Origin: Sambucus nigra
Lineage: Eukaryota > Streptophyta > Magnoliopsida > Dipsacales > Adoxaceae
Direction of reading: 5' to 3'
Length of the DNA: 64,000 nucleotides
Assembly: GCA_949130495.1 (NCBI GenBank)
Contig: OX422223.1
Coordinates: 80,012,751 to 80,076,750 of the forward strand
Positions 1-11,066 of this stretch are shown here, one piece after another. The position numbers and the translations under genes were made by a program. The notes below the pieces were generated by a model. It had not been told where the DNA came from, did no database searches, and saw nothing but the letters and a program-made list of their open reading frames with translations. The stretch's first letter is position 1. Each line of letters begins with the position of its first letter.

Positions 1-1176
1 AGCACCAAACCAAGTTATGAAAAACCAATTTTTACTTTAAACTAATTTTATCTTGATTGATCCTAAACATGCATCTAGTGATTAGAGCAAATAAAGTAAA
101 GTAAAGAATACTCACAACACAGGATGTACGAGAAAAACCCAAGACGAGAAAAAAACCTCGAACGGCACAAGTCAGACAATCACTACGAATATGGAATTAT
201 AATGAACAGACAAAAGTCTCACTCAATGACTCAATCCCCATAGGTCTTAACGCTCTTCTGATCTTCAACCACTTCTCTCACAGTGCCCACGCAGAAAACC
301 CTTCTTCCACGATACATGTTCACAACACACGCGTCCACGTATGTCTCGATGTCCACCGAATGGCTTTGATACGTCTATGATGTCGAACAAAAAGTCCTTA
401 TCTTTTCTTCATCACAAAACCCAGATGTTCAAGTATATAAAAAACTTTCTTAGTGCAGCAAGATCACATAAACATATAGTAATGATAACTGGGATCTTTG
501 CAAACTCTAAGGATGTGTTTAAGCTTTGAAACCTTAGAAAAATATGTGCAAAGCTCGTACTGGATTTAAAACTGTTTTCCATATTGCACCCGCATTTAAA
601 TTCTGACGAAAGCATGATTTAAATAGGAAAAATTAACTTCCTCAAAAAATGTGTCGCTCGAACGAGATTGACCATTTGTTCACTCGACATGGCTATCTCG
701 CTCGAACGATCTGAGCTATCATTCGAACGACGCGCGTGTCAGTTTGACTTTTTCTTTAAAATGTTTCTTTTAAAAGAGATCCAATTAAGTCAAACTCTTT
801 TTTGAGCTTATCAGAATAAAACGTAGAGTAAAACATTTAAAACACTCTTTAAAACATTTTAAAAATATTTTCCTTATAAAATTCATCCTTATCCTGTTAT
901 AAAAACTATTCCATGCTCCATTAATTATACGCATTCATACCTATGTGATCTCGAAATGTAATAAACTTGAAGACGAATAAACTTGCACCAATTAAACTTT
1001 GGCATGATTAATTCTTTGAAGCTTTGCCTCAACGTCTTCAATTTCTTCAATACGTCATAGACCAAGTGGGATCGTGACAAACTAAAATCTCCCTGTGACA
1101 TATTACAAACACATTTTTGTTCACGGAATTAAGTCAAAACAATAGAGGGACTCAATTGGAAATTTATATCCATACA
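1..1176 (-). repeat. E1 downstream (3') LTR, window-truncated
   Basis: The sequence matches the split copy at 5252-5423 and 11072-12064 along its length with scattered differences. About 71 bases of the far tip lie outside the window. On the plus strand it ends ...CCATACA, directly followed by the reverse complement of a polypurine tract. It holds a Cys-free, non-coding cluster of TTCGAACGA-type motifs at about 655-742. Confidence 0.88.
655..742. repeat. TTCGAACGA motif cluster A (E1 LTR)
   Basis: Repeated half-sites and near-palindromes are seen: GTCGCTCGAACGAGA, CTCGCTCGAACGATC and CATTCGAACGACG. On the minus strand they lie upstream of a TATTTAAAT box around 618-626, a spacing expected of U3 promoter elements. 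The counterpart is at 11553-11638. Confidence 0.75.
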
Positions 1177-1190
1177 AATCTCCCCCTTTG
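1177..1190 (-). other. E1 polypurine tract
   Basis: On the minus strand this reads CAAAGGGGGAGATT immediately before the TGTATGG start of the LTR. This is the standard plus-strand priming site of LTR retrotransposons and fixes the element's orientation. Confidence 0.85.
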
Positions 1191-3331
1191 ACTATTCTGG
1201 GACAAAACTAAACTAGTGAAATGCCTAAGCCGGTCCGTCAAGCCATATGACGCCTAATTCCCATCCCATAAACCCAATGTCAAAAATTACAGGACATAGA
1301 CTCGTATATGTAGCACCGGCAAGCATGAACTGTCTGAATGTGATGTAGACTTGAAATCTCGAATCGCTGAAGCATACCTACACACATGAAACAGACAAAC
1401 AAATACACAGTAAAGTATGAAGGAACAAACGAAACCAATATATATATATATATCCAAATGATACCAATTTTACAATAGATACCAATATGAATAAACTCTG
1501 AAAAATCATTTGTTAAATAAGATAGCAACAATATGATACCAATTTATAAAAATTTTAATCAAACAATATTTAAATCCAGCTATCAATAAACATGCTCAAC
1601 AAATCTCAACCCTACATCACATATATCTCTCTCCCTTTTTGTCTCGAATAAACAATCCGGTGAAAAGATAAACCAATCAACAAGTATCTAGCATGAAGAT
1701 ATATCAATTAAAAATTGCTAGATAATAATAAAACAACCATCTAAATATGATCAAGTAATGACAAATCAGTAGGTAATAAACAAATGAATCACCCAAAGAA
1801 TATACCAAACTAATCAGGTGTGATAAACGAAATCATATGAAAAATATCAATTTTGGAACAATATAACCTGCATATAAACCTGTTAGTCCAGAAAACTTCC
1901 AACAGTACCAAAAATATCACAAAAAAAACCAGTGGACTTCAAACAAAGAGAAGAAAAAATTCCCAGACTGTCGTTCGAACGAGCCAGGGAGGTCACTCAA
2001 ACGAGATGAGGACGTCGCTCGAACGAGGCTTCTCGTGATATGATAATGTCGCTTGAACGATTCTTCTCGCGACTTGGAGATGTCGTTTGAACGACTTCTC
2101 ACGACATGCCAAACTTTCCCATATTCCCATAAATATCATATATTTTTGCCCAGTGAAAAAATTTCCAAAAAAATGCCAGGAAGGGGTTGACAACAGTAAA
2201 ACAGTGCTAAAACGGTAAGCTTTTAACACACAACGCAAAAATGCATAAAAAACTATCAAAGCGAGTAACATGCAAACATAGTACCAATGTGCTCAAACAT
2301 GGACATGAAATGTATGAGCGTGAAACTACAACAAATGAGTCACAATTCCAACACATCGAAAAGATCAAGAAGCTCTAATTGATAGCGATAAATCATCAAA
2401 CTTTATCATAGCCATACGACAATTAAAGTGTGAGCTTAATGAACTAAACATACTACATGAACACAAATCCATAATTTTGACGATTATACAAACAATAGCG
2501 TCAAATTACAATGTTTCAACATTAGAATTAGATGTGCAAACCCGTTTAAATTTTCTCCAACCAATCTTCCTCATAAATATATATTTTTTCAAGTTTTTTT
2601 GAGGTTTCTAGCATTCTGAACTTAGAGAAAATCTTATTGCCCTTTTCTTAGCATTTTTCCCTTTTATTTTGGGCTCTTTTAAACGGTGGCTTTCATGACG
2701 AGTTAATTTTGAACTCTCGCAGCCCTTTCCCGTGAATCACTCATCATGTTTTCAATTAGGTACCAATTCAAATCCTCGCGATAAACGGTTCTTACATGCA
2801 CACTTATCCTTAAGTCTACTTACGCATAGACGACAAGATTGAGATAAGAACGCCTCACCAAATTCAAATATGCAAGAGAAGTCAAACATCCATAGAAACT
2901 CGTGCATGTGTACAATGTTGGAATATATACAAAGTCGAATCAAAATGCATATCAACTTCGAAACAACCCCATTTGAAAGCGTCGATAATAATGATCAAAT
3001 TTCCTAGACACATGGATAATGAAATGATGGGGGGTCCAAGCACACCAATATGCCACATCAAACATGTAAACAAAAAAACAAAAAAACAAAAATCTATTTG
3101 TCTTTTCAAACATATTTTGACTCAAAGAAAAGCAATATCTTTTTGGGGTTTTCAAAAGTTTTCTCAAAAACAAAATCTTTTTGTATTTTTCAATAGGACT
3201 TTATACAAATAAAAAACTATAATACAAAAATAATACACATGTCACTATACTAGCAATGAATATATCATGAAGCAAACTAGCATATGACAAACATGGAAAC
3301 ACTATCATCCTTTAGATTTAGCATGGAATAA
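1191..3331 (-). other. E1 internal non-coding 3' region
   Basis: This is the 2.1 kb between gag and the polypurine tract. I see no pol motifs and no credible ORF. It is AT-rich, with a short TA run near 1438-1452 and a second TTCGAACGA-type motif cluster at about 1974-2105. Confidence 0.7.
1974..2105. repeat. TTCGAACGA motif cluster B (E1 internal)
   Basis: At least five motif copies occur, for example GTCGTTCGAACGAGCC, GTCGCTCGAACGAGG, GTCGCTTGAACGATT and GTCGTTTGAACGACT. Unlike the other clusters it lies outside an LTR, in the 3' non-coding part of E1, so E1 carries the motif both in its LTRs and internally. Confidence 0.7.
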
Positions 3332-5141
3332 TCAAGTGCACCCAAAATCATAAAATTTTATTCCTAAAGCCACTAAATCCGGTTTTCTAACCCAAGTAGG
3401 TGTAAAACAACGCATGGGGGTTTGGGGAATCGGGGCAACTTTATTCCTAAACTTCCTAGGAGCTTGTCTAAGGTCGTAACAATAGCGCCTAAGGTGACAT
3501 TTCCTACCACAAAACGTGCAAGTGTAGCGACGGTGGGAATGATTACCTATATGTGGACCTTTTCTAACCTTTCTATTATTTCTGACACTTACGGGGGGAA
3601 TGGGAATAATTCTTTCATCAAAACCTATACCTCTCCTATCTCCCTTAATTTGGATAGTGCCTAAGATTTTATCTAACTTCTCCGATCTAACCTCCAAATC
3701 AAACTTAACTTTAGACGAGTCTTTCAACTTCACTTCCAACTTATTGATTCTATACTCTAGAAAGCGCATAAACTCCTTAAACTCTAAAATCTCCTTTTTC
3801 AAAGACTCCATCAAACCACAGAGATAATCTCTCTCACCCTCGACATACTCTAATTTATCCCTAAGAATCTTATTTCGTGCCCTAAGATCCTCAACCAAAC
3901 TATCATTATTTTCTATGGCACGCTCATTCAACTTAGATTGCAATTTAGAGTTATCCTTTTTCACCTTCACTATTTCGGCATACAACTCATTAAATGAAAC
4001 TTGCAACTATTTCACATCTACTTCCTCTTCGTCACTCTATTCACCCTCACTATCATGAGATTTACTCCAAACCTCCTCGGAAGTGTCATTCATATGAGAA
4101 TTTTCATCGCTCACATGGCATGCCATAAACGCAACAAAGTTACGATCAATGGGGGGAATTATCTCCCTCTTTCGGATCACTATCACTTAAGGTGGCACTA
4201 TATACAATGGGTTGCTTGCCCTCTTTCTTAAGTCTAGTAGGACACTCCTTAACTTTGTGACCGTACCCCTCACACCCAAAACACTTATCCGACTCATCTC
4301 TCTTAGGCTTCTCAAACTTATCCTTAGAGGTGGGATCAACTTTGTTGTTCTTGAATTTCTTAAATTTCTTTGCCAAAAAAGTAACATCCTCAAAATTGAA
4401 ATCGGAATCGAAATCCAAAATTTTAATTTCCTCCTTCCGGGTTTTCAAAGCAATACCCTTTTCTTGCTTAGGCACTTGCTTGGAGGTAATCATGTCGATT
4501 TCATAGGTTTGTAAGTCACCTACAATCTCTTCTAGTTTCGTCGACTCTAACTTACCGACGGAGTTTAAAATAGTCACGTTCGCATCAAACCTACTAAGCA
4601 ATGACCTAAGGATTTTCTTAATGACACGGTTGTCAGGAATTTTCTCACCTAGGTTAAACGACAAGTTGACAATATTGGACAACCTAGCATAAAACTCATC
4701 AAAACTCTCATTCTCTAACATCCTAATGGTCTCAAACTCTGTAGTAAGATATTAAAGTTTCGACGCCCTAACCGTGCTAGTGCCCTCGTGAGTGAGTGCC
4801 AAAATATCCCAAGCCTCTTTTGATGTTTCACAAGTTATAATTCTATTATATTCTTCTGGTGTGACATGTGAAGAAATAACGTGTAAACCCTTGGAATTAT
4901 ATTGTGAAAGTCTATGTTCAGTTTTAGTCCATGACTCGACAGGCTTTAAATTAGTGATCTCACCTAAAATAGTGACTGGGGGTCTCCAACCTTTCTCAAC
5001 TGCTAGCCACACACACTCATCAATAGATTTTAATGCAATTTTCATTCCCATCTTCCAATAGGTGTAATTAGTGCCATAAAAAATAGGAGTTCGAAAAAGT
5101 TCGTTATTCCAAAATTCATCTTTGAACACACACGGGATCAA
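3332..5141 (-). pseudogene. gag: E1 Gag (Sirevirus-like, two CCHC knuckles), broken
   Basis: Gag would package element RNA into cytoplasmic particles. Reading from 5141, an N-terminal UBN2/DUF4219-like region (GTNYTYWKMGMK, ALKSIDECVW, TCETSKEAWDIL) ends at a TAA near 4752. The same frame continues from 4721 with the rest of UBN2 and a CCHC knuckle (CFGCEGYGHKVKEC). After a degraded stretch at 4007-4145, the segment 4006-3332 gives a Lys/Glu-rich coiled coil and a C-terminal second knuckle (CTFCGRKCHLRRYC). Compared with the E4 copy, the first stop looks like CAA to TAA. The two-knuckle plus coiled-coil layout is that of Sirevirus Gag. No pol follows. Confidence 0.82.
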
Positions 5142-5165
5142 AAAATAAATAAATTATGTTTTCTA

Positions 5166-5178
5166 GCTCTGATACTAA
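5166..5178 (-). other. E1 primer binding site (initiator tRNA-Met)
   Basis: The plus strand reads GCTCTGATACTA, the complement of TAGTATCAGAGC. This is one base away from the usual TGGTATCAGAGC site complementary to the 3' end of initiator tRNA-Met. It lies next to the LTR tip at 5181. Confidence 0.8.
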
Positions 5179-5180
5179 TT

Positions 5181-5423
5181 TGAAGAGTGGCCCTACACGA
5201 ATGTGTTTCAAACCAAACCAATTTTCATCAAAAATTATCCAACTTTTAATTAGCACCGAACCAAGTTGTGAAAAACCAATTTTTACTTTAAACTAATTTT
5301 ATTTTGATTAATCCTAAATATGCATCTAGTGATTAAAGCAAGTAAAGTAAAGTAAAGAATAATCACAACGCCGGATGTACGAGGAAAAACCGAAGACGAA
5401 AAAAAAACCTCGTATGGCCCAAG
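5181..5423 (-). repeat. E1 upstream (5') LTR, first part, cut by E2
   Basis: The sequence starts TGAAGAGTGG beside the primer site and matches window bases 1-170. It is interrupted after CCAAG (5419-5423) by E2. The LTR resumes at 11072 after a second CCAAG (11067-11071). Confidence 0.88.
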
Positions 5424-5724
5424 TGTAAGGACATATTTTCATAGGTCCGTTATCAATTTATTATGTCATATACCGCTAAACCGTCGAAGAGCATTCAAGA
5501 GACATCTACATCAAAGACGGATCAGAATTACTCATGTTCTTCATCATTCAAGACTCCATGAAGTTTACTTTGGTAAGGTTATGTTTAAATACTTTTACTT
5601 TTCACTTAGAGCTTTTGGGAGATTTTTTACAAAATATTTTCTAAGTGTTGGAGCGGACTTTTTTGTCAAATATTGAGAATGAGTATTTTTTCTAAGTTTT
5701 GAAGAGGACCTCGATTTTGACGCC

Positions 5725-5842
5725 CAGGTTGTTCGCACGAGATCATCATCTTGTTCGGACGAGATTGAAAGTCGCGCGATGTCGTTTGAACGACACGCGT
5801 ACTTTGTTCAAGCGACATATGCTTCTTGTTCGAACGAGCTCG
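5725..5842. repeat. TTCGAACGA motif cluster C (E2 5' LTR)
   Basis: Visible copies include GTTCGCACGAGATCA, GTTCGGACGAGATTG, GTCGTTTGAACGACA and TTGTTCGAACGAGCTC. It ends about 25 bases before the TATAAATA box at 5866, consistent with a U3 enhancer-like position. Confidence 0.78.
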
Positions 5843-5865
5843 GATTTCGAGGCGGTGCATTTTTG

Positions 5866-5873
5866 TATAAATA
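5866..5873 (+). promoter_or_regulatory. E2 5' LTR TATA box
   Basis: TATAAATA lies in an AT-rich stretch after the motif cluster. The same box is kept in the 3' LTR at 10457-10464. It is the likely core promoter defining the U3/R boundary. Confidence 0.55.
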
Positions 5874-6476
5874 CTCATTAAATGGTAACGTTTTCATTAA
5901 GAAGTCACAGCGTTTTGAAAGACAGAAACCTGCGAAGGTGCATAATCCTTTTGACTTCTTCCTTTAGGGGTTTAATTCCCTTTTTGGTTTTCAATTCACA
6001 AAACTCCCATATGCTTTAGTGAATTGTTTGGTGTTTAAGAACAACTTTACTTTTGTTCAACCTCTGTGGAGAAGGGATCTCCATCTTTGATCGGTAGATA
6101 TCGAGCGTAGTCATTCTACGTGTGGACGAGCCAAAGACGACGAACCGACGCCTGAAGGGTATTTTGCTGTCTCTCGTATCTTTAAAGATTTGCTAAAGGC
6201 ACCGTTCATTACACACTTGTGGGCGATTACCAGGTTGTATATAAGTCAAAGGTCTGGTGAATTCTTCAAAGTGTTTATAAAAGGTTTTACCCGAAAGGGG
6301 TTTTTCCTATATCGGTCGTCTTTATTTTTCATGCATGGGTTGAATTTCTTATGATGTTTATATGCATGTGTAGGGGCTGAATTAGTTTGTTTAAAAATAG
6401 ACTCTAATTAAATAAGTGTGCAAAATTAGATATTTGTGAATTTAATCAATTATCACACAGTCACATTTTCTAAAAT

Positions 6477-6585
6477 TGGTATAAGAGCGGGTTACGCTAA
6501 TTTATCGCATGATCCTGATTTTTCAAGGATTTATACTTTCTGATACAATTTGTCTACTCACGTTTTTACAAATTGGTATCAGAGC
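6477..6585 (+). other. E2 primer binding site, duplicated
   Basis: TGGTATAAGAGC lies at 6477-6488, next to the LTR, with one mismatch to the initiator tRNA-Met site. A second, perfect TGGTATCAGAGC lies at 6574-6585. Each is followed by a related stretch (GGTTACGCTAATTT), so roughly 100 bp was duplicated in tandem. Confidence 0.8.
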
Positions 6586-6680
6586 AGGTTACGCTAATTT
6601 GTCGCGTATTCCTATTTTCCGCAAAATTTTGTGATGTTGATTTTTTAAAATCAAGTTTGTGAAAACTCGCAATATTTCTC

Positions 6681-8516
6681 ATGGAGCACTTATATAATCA
6701 GATGCCTATGTTTGATGGATCTAATTATGCCTACTGGAAAGCTCGTATGAAATTTATTTTAAAATCTATTGACGAGCGTGTTTGGTTGCTTTGTGAAAAT
6801 GGATGGAACCCCCCCACGGTTACCGTTGATAATATCACCTCTTTAAAACCCGTATCAGCCTGGACTGAAGATGATTATAAAATGTCTAATTTTAATTCCC
6901 GTGGTTTGAGTGCTATTTCTGGAGACGTCACTCCCGACGAGTTCTGCCGAATTATGACGTGCACCACGTCTAAAGAGGCATGGGATGTTTTGAAACTGAC
7001 ACATGAGGGTACGAACGCGGTTTAAGAATATAAGTTACAAAATTTGGCCAGCCAATTTGAGACCATCACCATGTCTGAGTCTGAATGCTTTGATGATTTT
7101 TATGCACGTTTGTCGGACATTGCTAACACCAGTTTTAATTTGGGTGAGGTGATTGATAACACGCGTGTCATTAAAAAGATTTTGAGATCTCTTCCAAAAC
7201 ATTTTATTCCTAAAGTCACTATTTTGAACTCTTTGGGAAATTTGAAATCACTTAAGTTGGAAGAACTTGTAGGAGATCTTCAAACCTATGAGATTGACAT
7301 GTTTCTCAAAACCATTAAGGCTAAGGATAATGGCGTTGCTTTAAAGACTCATTTTAAGAAAAAGAAAGAAAATTTTTATGAGTCTGATTCTGAGGAAGAT
7401 TTTGATATGGCCTTGTTTACGAAATTTTTTAAAAAGTTTCTCAAAATGAATAAAGAAAATTCTTCCAACAAAAAGAGATCTTTTGAGTCAAATAAAAAGA
7501 AATTGGAGGCCAAAGATAGTGACAAGGAGGATGAGATCAGGTGCTTTGAGTGTGAGGGAAAAGGGCACATAGCTAAAGAGTGTCCTATTAGGATAAGGAT
7601 AAAGGGAAAAGAGACTGCTATACCCGCCACTCTTAGTGATAGTGAGGGTGATGAGGGAGATGAGTCCGATAAAGGTTTAGGACATGGGATGATTGTCGCT
7701 TTTTCTAGTTGTGTGAGCACACCCGTTTTTTCTCATGAGAGTGCACACGAGAGCGATGATAGTGATTTGTGTACTTCGAGTGAGGAAGAAAGCGAGGAGG
7801 AGAGTGGAGATGAAAGTGAGCTCCAAAAAGCTTTTAGATATTTGTACACCCAGACCTTGAAAACAAAGAAGTATAATAGAGATTTTGGTCGTCGGGTTTT
7901 AGATTTGGAGAGAGAGAATGAGGTTTTGAGAAAGGAGAAGTGTGATTTGACCGACACGGTGTCTAGTCTGACGACACGTGTATCCCAACTCGAGAGTAAT
8001 CTCGAACGTGCCAGGGAGGTCAAAGTCAATTTTGAGAACGCACCTAAGAAGGTTGAAAAGGTGGTCCTTAAGGGTAAAGGTGAGAAGTTTGAAATAAGTC
8101 ATGACGGTGCTTCTACTTCCCTATTAGCACCCGAGCCGGTTCCCACTTTAGTGTTAGATTCACGTGAGACTCACCCTAACCCACCTAGGCGTCCCATTCC
8201 GATTAGGAGAGCGAGTCCTAGATTTTTTGAGAGAGGTGTTCCTAAGCCTATTTATGTTTGCTCACATTGCAAGAGGAGAGGTCACCTTAAGGAATTTTGT
8301 TTTAAGTTGGGTTATGTGTCACGCTTTGCTTCTACACGTGTTTCTGGTACACATGCACCCACACATGATACTTTACATGCTCCAGGAGACTACATGAGAG
8401 AGTTTGCACATCTAGGTGAGCAAGTTAAGTTTTTAGTCAAAACTTCACAAGAATTGATGGAAGTTTTTCATAAGTTGTCACCACCTTTGGAAAAAAAACC
8501 CGCACCTAATGATTGA
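6681..8516 (+). pseudogene. gag: E2 Gag (Sirevirus-like, two CCHC knuckles), one stop
   Basis: This is the best-preserved Gag in the window, with 611 codons in one frame. ATG 6681 opens a UBN2/DUF4219-like N terminus (FDGSNYAYWKARMK, residues about 11-24). A TAA at 7023-7025 (codon 115) interrupts; E3 has AAA there, so one substitution made it. The frame then runs on to 8516: rest of UBN2 to about residue 230, CCHC knuckle CFECEGKGHIAKEC (288-301), an acidic Ser/Asp/Glu-rich stretch (about 315-385), a coiled coil (about 390-450), a Pro-rich linker, a second knuckle CSHCKRRGHLKEFC (527-540), and a conserved tail. No protease, integrase or RT follows. Gag packages element RNA, and this copy is broken only by the one stop. 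Confidence 0.88.
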
Positions 8517-10016
8517 GGGTTGACTGGTTTACTAGCATAGGATGTTTTTCATGATGATATTATTTGCCTATTGCTAGTATGTATCATATTTGTGTATATT
8601 TTTTTTAGGAATTTTTTTTAGAAAAATCCAAAAAGATTTTTGTATTTTGTTTGCACCGTTTATGGATGAAGACTTAGGATGACCGAGTCACAACATCATT
8701 CCATTTCACATGTGACTATTTGATAGTGTTTTGTGATAATAGGTCAATTCATCCTTGTGCTTTATAATGTTTGGAGTCATTAAGATGTAATTAAGTGTTA
8801 CTTCTTACATGTTTGACTCGTGTTTCCTTTATTGCACACATGCACGGATTTGTTTGATTATTGTGCTTGTCTTATCACAAGTTGGTTGGGTGTTTTCATT
8901 TCAATCCTGTCCTTTAATCCAATCAAGCGCGATAATTTTTTTTATAAGGAAATTGTGCATATAAGAACCGTTTTGTGAGTTTGTGTGCTTTGTTTGAAAA
9001 CGAGAAAGGGTTGCGAAAGGTTCATTTTGCCTTTGCTAATACTAAGCCACCGTTAAATTGGACCTAAAAATGGAGGAATTTTATTACCCGGGGTCCAAAT
9101 AGGTTTAAAAGAGCCCGAAAAAATTTAAAGGCAATAAAAAAATATTCATGCCAATTATGGGCCATTTAGGTTTCTGCACCAATTCTCCAAAGTTTGAGAA
9201 TTTAGATTACCTCTAAAAGGAAAAATATGAGGGTGTTTGGTTGGAGAATATAAATGGGTTTGCACATCCTTGAAAGTCTTGAAAATGCGCTAAATAGTTT
9301 TGGACGTTATTGGTGTGGAAATTATTTGACTTTGATTTGTTGATTTGCATAAGGCGATGTCATTTAAATTCAACAAATTTTTACACCTAAGGATACTTTT
9401 GATGTTCATTCGTTAGGGGTACACATATGCATCGTGCACATATGATTGATTGAGTTTATTTTCCTATCGAATGTGTTCACACCCATTCATTATGTTTCCA
9501 TGACTTGGTTGTTTGAGTTTAAATCCATGGTGTGATTTTTTTTCGTATCCTATTTTTGTATGAAAAATTTGAAAAATAAAAAATAGTTTGTGAATGTTTG
9601 TGAGATACTCCTTTTCATGCGCGCAGTTTGATCCTTGTTTGCTATGCATTTTTTCGTGACACTCCATGTTTTGATTTTTTCTTCTTATCTGTCTATTTGG
9701 GGATATTATAAAAAGGGGGAGAAAGAACTATCATGTTATGGGGGAGATTTGATTATTAATTCTTTATTCTTATATCATTTCAAACTCTATGCGTCACGAA
9801 GGTATTTTGCTTTATCTCATGTGTGTAGGTACAAAATTGAAGATTGATATGTTGCACACCCTAATGAGAAAAGCTTTGAGATTTGACGAAGATGACTGAA
9901 GAACAGTTTTGAGGTCTTGCAAATTTATTCATGGGAGGGTAGATTTGTATAGGCATTTTGATTTTTGATAATTCTGATTTTTTATGTATGTACCGGCATA
10001 GACATAGGGGGAGATT
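8517..10016 (+). other. E2 internal non-coding 3' region with several polypurine tracts
   Basis: This 1.5 kb has no pol motifs. It is closely related to 37759-39368 of E3. Polypurine tracts occur at about 9711-9722 (AAAAAGGGGGAG), 9739-9748 (ATGGGGGAGA) and 10004-10016, next to the LTR. Multiple polypurine tracts are a reported Sirevirus trait. Confidence 0.78.
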
Positions 10017-11066
10017 TGTAAGGACATATTTTCATAGGTCCGTTATCAATTTATTATGTCATATACCACTATACCGTCGAAGAGCATTCAAGAGACATCT
10101 ACATCAAAGACGGATCCGAATTACTCATGCTCTTCATCATTTAAGACTCCACGAAGTTTACTTTGTTAAGGTTATGTTTAAATACCTTTACTTTTCACTT
10201 AGAGCTTTTGGGAGATTTTTTACAAAATATTTTCTAAGTGTTGGAGAAGACTTTTTCGTCAAATATTATGAATGAGTATTTTCTAAGTTTTGAAGCGGAT
10301 CTCGATTTTGATGCCCATGTCTTTCGCGCGAGATCAGCATCTCGTTAGAACAAGATTGGAAGTCGCGCGATGTCGTTTGAACGACACGCGTACTTTATTC
10401 GAGAGACATATGCTTCTCATTCGAACGAGCTCGGATTTCGAGGCGGTGCATTTTTGTATAAATACTCATTAAATGGTAACGTTTTCATTAAGAAGTCACA
10501 GCGTTTTGAAAGATAGAAACCTGTGAAAGTGCAGAATCCTTTTGACTTCTTTCTTTAGGGGTTTAATTCCCTTTTTGGTTTTAAATTCACAAAACTCCCA
10601 TATGCTTTAGTGAATTGTTTGGTGTTTAAGAACAACTTGGCTTTTGTTCAACCTCTGTGGAGAAGGGATCTCCATCTTTGATCGGTGGATACCGAGCATA
10701 GTCATTCTACGTGTGGATGAGCCGAAGACGTCGAACCGACGCCTGGAGGGTATTTCGCTGTCTCTCGTATCTTTGAAGATTTGTTGAAGGCACCTTGCAT
10801 TACACACTTGTGGATGATTACCAGGTTGTATGTAAGTCAAAGGTCTTGTGAACTCTTCAAAGTGTTTATAAAAGGTTTTACCCGAAAGGTTTTTTTTACC
10901 TATATCGGTCATCTTTATTTTTCATGCATGGGTTGAATTTCTTATGATGTTTAGATGCATGTGTAGGGGCTGAATTAGTTTGTTTAAAAATAGACTCTAA
11001 TTAAATAAGTGTGCCAAATTAGAGATTTTTGAATTTAATCAATTATCACACAGTCACGTTTTCTGA
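10017..11066 (+). repeat. E2 3' LTR
   Basis: It starts TGTAAGGACA right after GGGGGAGATT and is the same length as the 5' LTR (1,050 bp). It is followed by the CCAAG target duplication. It carries cluster D (10311-10436), TATAAATA at 10457-10464 and the CCCGAAAGG hairpin near 10881. Confidence 0.92.
10311..10436. repeat. TTCGAACGA motif cluster D (E2 3' LTR)
   Basis: This is the counterpart of cluster C. GTCGTTTGAACGACA and CATTCGAACGAGCTC are kept; other half-sites have drifted. Confidence 0.75.

Larger units (their letters stand above)
5424..6473 (+). repeat. E2 5' LTR
   Basis: It begins TGTAAGGACA and ends TTTTCTAA just before the primer site (the 3' copy ends TTTTCTGA rather than the canonical CA). 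It contains motif cluster C, a TATAAATA box at 5866-5873 and the CCCGAAAGGG hairpin near 6290. Confidence 0.92.
5424..11066 (+). mobile_element. E2: gag-only copia-type LTR retrotransposon
   Basis: This is a complete element of 5,643 bp with two LTRs of 1,050 bp each, gag, several polypurine tracts and no pol. The target duplication CCAAG is present on both sides (5419-5423 and 11067-11071). The target is the upstream LTR of E1, so E2 is younger than E1. Equal LTR lengths and few visible differences suggest a fairly recent insertion. It would need enzymes from an autonomous Sirevirus-like partner. Confidence 0.93.

Noticed and set aside
7376..8029. Minus-strand Ser/Leu-rich ORFs of about 100 codons
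   Set aside because: These are antisense shadows of the acidic and coiled-coil part of E2 Gag.
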